Assembly: GCA_935421135.1 (NCBI GenBank)
Contig: OW285192.1
Span: 16,097,001 to 16,161,000 of the forward strand
Source of the DNA: Bugulina stolonifera
Lineage: Eukaryota > Bryozoa > Gymnolaemata > Cheilostomatida > Bugulidae
Direction of reading: 5' to 3'
Length of the DNA: 64,000 nucleotides
The notes under the pieces were generated by a model that saw nothing but the letters and a program-made list of their open reading frames with translations, did no database searches and had not been told where the DNA came from. The position numbers were made by a program, and so were the translations under genes. Within the stretch, counting starts at the first letter, position 1. Each line of letters begins with the position of its first letter. This document shows, piece by piece, positions 58,927 to 64,000 of the stretch.

Positions 58927-59987
58927 GTATGCTTTGATATAATCTATAGAATGACCAGGTGATGCAACCAGATAGGAATATAGAATGCATGAATGAATTA
59001 CCCAGATTGCTTAGTAGCTAGCCGCTCCACTGACCATCATGACTATGTGGAGCTCTTATAAATATATCATGCCCAAGCTAAGTTATTACACCCTGTGTCT
59101 TGTACCTCAATGATCAAACTGATTCATTATTGAGATGTTCAAGATTGCCGCTCTCGACTCAATATTGTTGTTGTTAGCTCATCAATTCTGTAATTTGACT
59201 TGTTCCACACAGTTAATAACATCCTCAAAATGTATAGATTAAATCATATTCATTGTATTTGATAGATTACATTAAGCTATAATTGTTGTATTTATTGTGT
59301 TGAATATTGTATACAGTCATTCTCTGAACAATATGATATAGTTGCATGGCTCGTATATTGTGTATACACTGTATAATATGTATAATCTAGTGGGCATCAT
59401 TTTTGTAATTTTATATAGTCAGTTTTTATAACTGCTCGTTTATGTAAGGCAGCCGTTTATGTAAGGCTGTGGATTCTACTGGAGTCAGTAATTTAGCATA
59501 GTTGCAGTCAATTACCTACATGCAATCCCAACTTTTATAAGGCTGAGCATTTTTGTATTGGTGTATCATGCTATGTCAGAGCCATCCCTAGGGGGGGGGG
59601 GGGGGGGGGGGCATGGGAGTTTTGTGATTGATCTATTAATAGTCAATGTTTCAGTACAAAGCTTAATCATAGCTACATGTATATGTGCGGCTTAAAAGCT
59701 AGCTTACATTGCTTATAGCTTATAGCTTTCAATGTTTTTTACAAGTCATACATTTTGTCAATTTAATGCTAAACCTTGGTCAAGATGGTCAGAGATTTAC
59801 ACATACATTGTACTTTTAATTATGTAATCCAGGAATAATTGTGAGTACATGACACTCTTTTTACTGATGCTTACTCCTAATCATATTATTGTATTGTATA
59901 TTTCTTCCTCTTTTTTCTAATTCTATGATATTTTATTAATATTTTATAATTCACAGGGTACAATAAAGCTAGAATTAGGGCACTTTC
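58927..59987. other. Upstream flank of gene E
   Basis: No gene recognised. AT-rich. A run of about 22 G at 59589-59610 is the only notable feature. The promoter of gene E should lie in the first few hundred bases but shows no clear box. Confidence 0.45.
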
Positions 59988-60294
59988 GGCAGTGCAATGC
60001 ATTACCTGGAATATTAGGATGATGCGAAGGTGTTCGGCAGCTTCTGATTATTCTTAATAAATAAGATGAAAATAATAATAAAAGTATTCATGCAGTCAAT
60101 TTTCTTGATTTAAGAGAACTATGAATCACAACAGATATTATTACTATTTTATTAGATAGAATACCATAGAATATTGTGATGCATTATGATCACTGTTCGG
60201 CAGTGAAGTTATAAATTTGTTGGTTGTGGTTTGATTCGTGAAGTGATGTGATGATAATCACGCCTTTTGGTGCATCGCACAGCCGAAAGCACCC
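59988..60294. mobile_element. PIF/Harbinger-like MITE
   Basis: GGGCACTTTCGGCAGTGC at the left and GCACAGCCGAAAGCACCC at the right are inverted repeats. TTA flanks both sides (59985-59987, 60295-60297). A 3-bp TWA duplication is typical of PIF/Harbinger. Two further GTTCGGCAG words lie inside (one near each end). No frame. Confidence 0.72.
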
Positions 60295-60495
60295 TTAAAC
60301 TACATTGAAACAGTCTCAACACATTTTCAAGTGGACTCAACCCTTCCACATACGAACTACCACACTGATACAGGCAAAACCTGTAGGCTGATGGCCCATC
60401 TGCCTCTCAGGTCCTTCGCAGGAAGCTATTTACATACAAAGTAGCTGCATTTTTCTATGTTAGTCAGAAGTAGTATAGTCAGTGCAGATCTGCAC

Positions 60496-60985
60496 AGACA
60501 CCCGGTCATTTCCGCGTCTTATTAGCCCTAGATCCAAAAACTCCCCGGGCGGACGACCACCCCACCCGTCCTCTCGCCCCCTCCCTTTCCCTAAACCTCA
60601 CTCTATGTGCAAAGCCCTAGAACCTACCCCCCGATCGCGGGTGGGGTTTCAAAAACCTCATCGGCTGTTCCGTAGAACCCAGTCTAAAGAGCAAACCCCT
60701 CGCCCGGTCCCACGGCTCGGGCGAGGGGGCGCGCGCGTACGCGCGCGCCCCCCCGCCCCGCGAACCCCACCCGTCCTCCCTCCACCCGTCCCCGCCCCTC
60801 CCCACCCCTCCCCACCCCAAACCCCTCCGCCTCGCCCTCCGCCTCGCGGCGGTTCTCGTTCGCGAGTCCAGCCGTGGCCCCACGCCGCCCTCCCCCCGCC
60901 CCTCCCCCGCTCTCCCGCCCCAACGACCCGTCGCTACCCTCGCGGGCGGACCGTCGGCTGGAGTAGGGTGAAGCGAAGGAAAATA
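60496..60985. other. Extremely GC-rich island
   Basis: About 490 bp rich in C on the + strand, with runs of CCCACCCGTCC/CCCCTCCCC type, between AT-rich stretches. It opens just after a 14-bp palindrome (GTGCAGATCTGCAC, 60482-60495). It contains a CTCGCCCG...CGGGCGAG hairpin at 60697-60727 and a 28-bp perfect palindrome of alternating CG (60725-60752). Open frames run through it on both strands but are Pro/Arg/Gly-rich and look like composition effects. Its origin is unknown: CpG island, rDNA spacer, or foreign or misassembled DNA. Confidence 0.6.
60725..60752. repeat. 28-bp alternating CG palindrome
   Basis: GGGGGCGCGCGCGT is followed by its exact complement. Alternating GC of this kind favours Z-DNA or cruciform structure. 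It lies inside the GC-rich island. Confidence 0.85.
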
Positions 60986-61025
60986 CGGGTTAGAGTAATG
61001 GTGTGTGATGTATTCTAGAATAGAT

Positions 61026-61437
61026 GATATACGACCATGAAAAATATGAGTCAGGGTAATGATACGCGAGTTTGTTTTAATTTTCAATACGTTTGAGAGT
61101 AATAATATAAAACTAAGTGATAAAAAACCTGATACACAACTATGAAAAATATGAGTAAGGGTAATGATACACGAGTTTGTTTTAATTTTCAATACGTTTG
61201 AGAGTAATAATATAAAACTAAGTGATAAAAAACTTGATACACGACTATGAAAAATATGAGTAAGGGTAATGATACACGAGTTTGTTTTAATTTTCAATAC
61301 GTTTGAGAGTAATAATATAAAATCAATCGATAAAAACCGATATACGACTGTGAAGAATATGAGTAAGGCTAACGATACACGAGTTTGAGAGTAATAATAT
61401 GAAATCAATTGATAAGTAGACACGAATGAGTGTGAAT
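61026..61437. repeat. About 105-bp tandem repeat, four copies
   Basis: Units begin at about 61026, 61131, 61236 and 61339 and share CTATGAAAAATATGAGTAAG, ACGAGTTTGTTTTAATTTTC and GAGAGTAATAATATAAA. The last is shortened by an internal deletion. It lies just downstream (on the - strand) of the unknown gene at 61454-62774. The - strand frame that crosses it is not a gene. Confidence 0.85.
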
Positions 61438-61453
61438 GACAAAAGTTTTTGCC

Positions 61454-61810
61454 TCAAAACTGTGCAGTGGCGGGGAGGAGACGCTCGCCGAGGATGGAGT
61501 CTAGAATGGCACAATCGTAGAATGTTCTCCCGCTCTTGGAAGTCTTCTGTCCCTTGTACACCATCACGGAGGGGAGGAGGTCTTTCATCGAAACTGCCAG
61601 ACGTCCCGGAAGGAAGACCTCTCCCTTTCTTTCTTCGTTTCCAATCCGACACTCGTAGGTGGCAATGGAGTTGCTCGCATTATCACCATCACCGCATCTT
61701 GGGACGTAAGCGGGTCGGAGCGCGGTCACCACCAGCACAGAACCAACGGGGAATGAAGATAGCGTTTGCACTCGAAAAAATTCTTCCAACTGGGCCAAGG
61801 TCTTCTTTCT
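61454..61810 (-). pseudogene. Second domain of the unknown protein, cut off by an in-frame TAG
   Basis: Immediately after the TAG of the gene at 61811-62774 the same frame stays open for 118 codons (RKKTLAQLEEFF...). It encodes a domain resembling the preceding one: TLSSFPVGSVLVVTA matches KLSELEPGTVLEVSG, and PSVMVYKGQKTSKSGRTF matches PRIMVYLGQQETAKGQNTF. It has no early Met, so it is not a separate gene. Either the TAG is a loss-of-function mutation that truncates the protein, or it is read through. Confidence 0.6.
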
Positions 61811-62774
61811 CTAGTCACCGGCCAGCTTTTTCATGGCTGCTCCTGGCAGGGAGCACACGCTCTCGATACGGTTGAATGTGTTTTGTCCTTTAGCGGTCTC
61901 CTGCTGTCCCAAGTACACCATGATCCTAGGTGGAAGGGTAAGGTCCTTTAGCTCCTCTTCTTTGACATCCGCTAGCTTGGGCATGGCGTGACGAATGTTG
62001 GTGTGAAAGCTGATGCAATGTCTCATCCCCTTGTCATCCACATAGCTTGCCCTGGCTAAGAATGCTTTTCCGAATGCCGTTTCAACCACCGAACCTCCAC
62101 TCACTTCTAGCACAGTTCCTGGCTCTAGCTCTGACAACTTCACCGTTGTCTGCAGAGAGCTCCTCTTCTCCGCTCCCATGCTCCTACAATAACGAAAGTG
62201 GTGTATATAGATCCGACAAAGTGGTTAAACGGGAGAAAGATAGTACGGTAATTTATAGATATACGAACAGGGCTACTTACATTAGGGTTGCCGCCACTGC
62301 ACGAGCTTTCTCCAGGCTTAGTCCCCCGCTCTTTTTCTTCCCCTTGCAAGGGGACTTGGTAGCTTTTTTTCCCTTCGTCGTCGTCTCACCACCATCCATT
62401 TCTTCCGTAGCCGTATCGGCTCCGTGGCCATCATCATCATCATCATCTGATATTACAATCACCTGGGATTTCTTCTTTTTCTTAGCACAGATTTCATCTC
62501 CTTTTGGGTTCTTCCTCTTCTTGGTTGTTGTGGTCTCGCCCCTATCCGAGGCCCGCTCCGGGGAGGACGGAGAGTCCGCCATGTTAGAAAGATCCTTTCG
62601 GGCAAGACTCCCCACTCCTATTATTTTCCCCTTCTTCCGTGCCTCTTTTAACGCATCCACCTCTTCTTTCCTCTTCTGACTGCACTCTTCTTCTTCAATA
62701 ATTCCATCCATTTGTGAGTCCGTTAAGCCCGCAAATAGCTCTTCTTGGTTTTGGACTATGTTGTCAGTATCCAT
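61811..62774 (-). CDS. Unrecognised two-exon gene: nuclear-type protein with SUMO-interaction-like motif
   Basis: Exon 1 62774-62281 and exon 2 62183-61811 join across a 97-bp GT-AG intron (AAT|GTAAGT, TTGTAG|GAGC) in frame, giving 288 aa. I do not recognise the family. Residues 1-60 are acidic then Lys-rich and probably helical. Around 85-105 are two lysine-rich stretches (KKRKNPKG, KKKKK) that look like nuclear localisation signals. Next comes SQVIVISDDDDDDG, a textbook SUMO-interaction motif shape (hydrophobic core plus acidic run). Lys-rich linker to about 160. Residues 170-280 form a compact beta-rich-looking domain with PRIMVYLGQQETAKGQNTF. A TATA box precedes the start. I infer a nuclear SUMO-linked protein; the function is unknown. 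Base composition is richer in GC than the transporter region. Confidence 0.7.
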
Positions 62775-62855
62775 TGATAATGTACTATTGTAGTAGTGTA
62801 GCTGTACAGTAGTGATGTGCTGAACTTTGAATGCTGAGACTGTGATCCCACTCTC

Positions 62856-62864
62856 CCTTTATAC
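62856..62864 (-). promoter_or_regulatory. TATA box of the unknown gene
   Basis: On the - strand GTATAAAGG lies about 85 bp before the ATG at 62774, a good position for a short 5' UTR. Confidence 0.6.
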
Positions 62865-62909
62865 AACTGCTCATTTCTTGACTCCTCCCTTTTTTTTATC
62901 CAATCTCAA

Positions 62910-63632
62910 TGTGACCCGATGCACCCCGATGTGAATCCGAAGCCTCCCGATGTGATTCCGAAGCTTCCCGATGCATCCCGATGTGAATCCGAAGCTCCCC
63001 GATGCACCCCGACGTGATTCCGATGCTTCCCGATGCATCCCGATGTGAATCCGAAGCTTCCCGATGCATCCCGATGTGAATCCGAAGCTTCCCGATGCAT
63101 CCCGATGTGATTCCGAAGCTTCCCGATGCATCCCGATGTGATTCCGAAGCTTCCCGATGCATCCCGATGTGTCCCGATGTGTCAATTCACATCGGGGTGC
63201 ATCGGGATGCATCGGGAGGCTTCGGAATCACATCGGGATGCATCGGGAAGCTTCGGATTCACATCGGGATGCATCGGGAAGCTTCGGAATCACATCGGGA
63301 TGCATCGGGAAGCTTCGGATTCACATCGGGATGCATCGGGATGCATCGGGAAGCTTCGGATTCACATCGGGATGCATCGGGAGGCTTCGGATTCACATCG
63401 GGATGCATCGGGAAGCTTCGGAATCACATCGGGATGCATCGGGAAGCTTCGGAATCACATCGGGATGCATCGGGAAGCTTCGGAATCACATCGGGATGCA
63501 TCGGGAGGCTTCGGATTCACATCGGGGTGCATCGGGAGGCTTCGGATTCACATCGGGAAGCTTCGGATTCACATCGGGGTGCATCGGAAGGCTTCGGATT
63601 CGCATCGGGAAGCTTCGGATTCACATCGGGGT
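62910..63632. repeat. Giant palindrome of about 31-bp CpG-containing repeats
   Basis: Left arm 62910-63183 and right arm 63187-63632 consist of the same unit in opposite orientation. The unit reads CATCGGGATGCATCGGGA, then AGCTTCGGA and TTCA or ATCA (about 31 bp). There are roughly 8-9 units at the left and 14-15 at the right, with a few half-units. Each unit carries three CpGs and two palindromic words, ATGCAT and AAGCTT. Since 31 is not a multiple of three and no unit holds a stop, long frames run through it in several frames; I do not regard them as genes. It occupies the space between two divergent promoters. Confidence 0.92.
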
Positions 63633-63680
63633 GGTATTGCCAAGGGTGGGGAAATGGTTAGACTCCGCCCACTGAATACT

Positions 63681-63822
63681 ACTATTTAAGGTATGAGTTT
63701 CTCACTTTAGCAGTATGAACAATCAGCCTCTAGTCAACAGAGTGAGAGTAAACAGAGACAGCTACCTACTAGTCAGTGCGTGAACAGAGATGTCAACAAG
63801 TAGAACATAAGGTTAGTGTTAA
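63681..63822 (+). promoter_or_regulatory. Promoter and defective first exon of a divergent gene, copy 1
   Basis: A GC-box-like CCGCCC (63665) and TATTTAAG (63683-63690) precede a leader with AACAGAGACAGCTACCT. ATG at 63790 is followed after six codons by TAA (MSTSRT), and then the AG|GTTAGTG donor. It repeats the structure at 63928-64000, so it is a duplicated first exon whose short frame is closed. It may act as a non-coding alternative first exon. Confidence 0.5.
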
Positions 63823-63966
63823 ATGGAGTAATTGGCAGCAATTGTGAAGTGTTTATTGTATAAAATGCTATCAAGCTAAAAAATGACTCACACCCTACTG
63901 CTATATATTTTTATAAGGAGACTAAACAGAGACACCTACCTTCTAGCCAGCACATGATCAGCAGAG

Positions 63967-63988
63967 ATGTCAACAAGTGAAAAAGAAG
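63967..63988 (+). CDS. First coding exon (partial gene, leaves the window)
   Basis: A TATATATTTTTATAAGG promoter element (63902-63918) is followed by a leader like copy 1. ATG at 63967 encodes MSTSEKE and ends in AAG|GTTAGTGC, a good donor in phase 1. The rest of the gene lies beyond 64000, so the product is unknown. It is transcribed away from the palindromic repeat and from the gene at 62774. Confidence 0.45.
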
Positions 63989-64000
63989 GTTAGTGCTAAA

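Noticed and set aside
59589..59610. Run of about 22 G
   Set aside because: Simple homopolymer, prone to assembly error; no sign of function.
60482..61018. 178-codon Pro/Arg-rich + frame and an overlapping 268-codon - frame
   Set aside because: Composition effect of the GC-rich island joined to 105-bp tandem repeats; no splice signals, no recognisable domain.
62047..62679. 210-codon + frame opposite the unknown gene
   Set aside because: It crosses the intron of the - strand gene, is rich in Ser/Phe/Pro as expected for the antisense of Lys/Glu-rich coding sequence, and has no domain.
62910..63632. Possible CRISPR array
   Set aside because: Regular repeats but no unique spacers, the two halves are inverted, and the DNA is animal nuclear.
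63095..63689. Three overlapping + strand frames of 172-188 codons rich in His, Gly and Ser
   Set aside because: They translate the same 31-bp repeat in all three frames; the openness comes from a repeat without stop codons, and similar frames exist on the other strand. No start context or domain.

Overview
The window is animal nuclear DNA: split genes with GT-AG introns, AT-rich introns and intergenic DNA, and many transposon remnants. A marine invertebrate is likely, and a demosponge is my best guess because of the many TACATGTA-type words and the gene style. That guess is a weak inference.

From 1 to about 58.9 kb the window is a tandem array of MFS transporter genes that look like SLC18B1 (vesicular polyamine transporter family). 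Four complete 11-exon copies lie head to tail on the + strand: A 5170-13934, B 15472-24144, C 25427-44298 and D 45039-53037. All share the same exon lengths and phases. A mosaic remnant (exon 10 tail plus an orphan exon 2) precedes them at 1-2010. A more diverged copy, E, lies on the - strand at 53622-58926, convergent with D, and carries a 4-bp deletion frameshift in exon 8. A fragment of an E-type last exon between B and C shows that the duplicated unit once included the convergent junction.

Because the copies are paralogous, many introns have an empty-site counterpart in a sister gene. This makes insertions easy to delimit. They include hAT-type elements with 8-bp target duplications, TTAA elements, tRNA-derived SINEs and solo LTRs, most of the LTRs flanked by ATAT. 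The most striking is a 3.0-kb LTR retrotransposon in intron 8 of gene C (38754-41764). It has identical LTRs, a 5-bp target duplication and one open gag-protease-integrase frame from which reverse transcriptase and RNase H are missing.

The last 4 kb (60.4-64 kb) differ in composition and content: a very GC-rich island, 105-bp tandem repeats, a two-exon - strand gene for an unrecognised nuclear-type protein, and a 0.7-kb giant palindrome of about 31-bp CpG-containing repeats. That palindrome sits between the gene and duplicated first exons of a divergent + strand gene that leaves the window. The - strand protein has lysine-rich stretches, a SUMO-interaction-like motif and one copy of an unknown domain. 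A single in-frame TAG separates it from a second copy of that domain. This locus is the best candidate for something undescribed.
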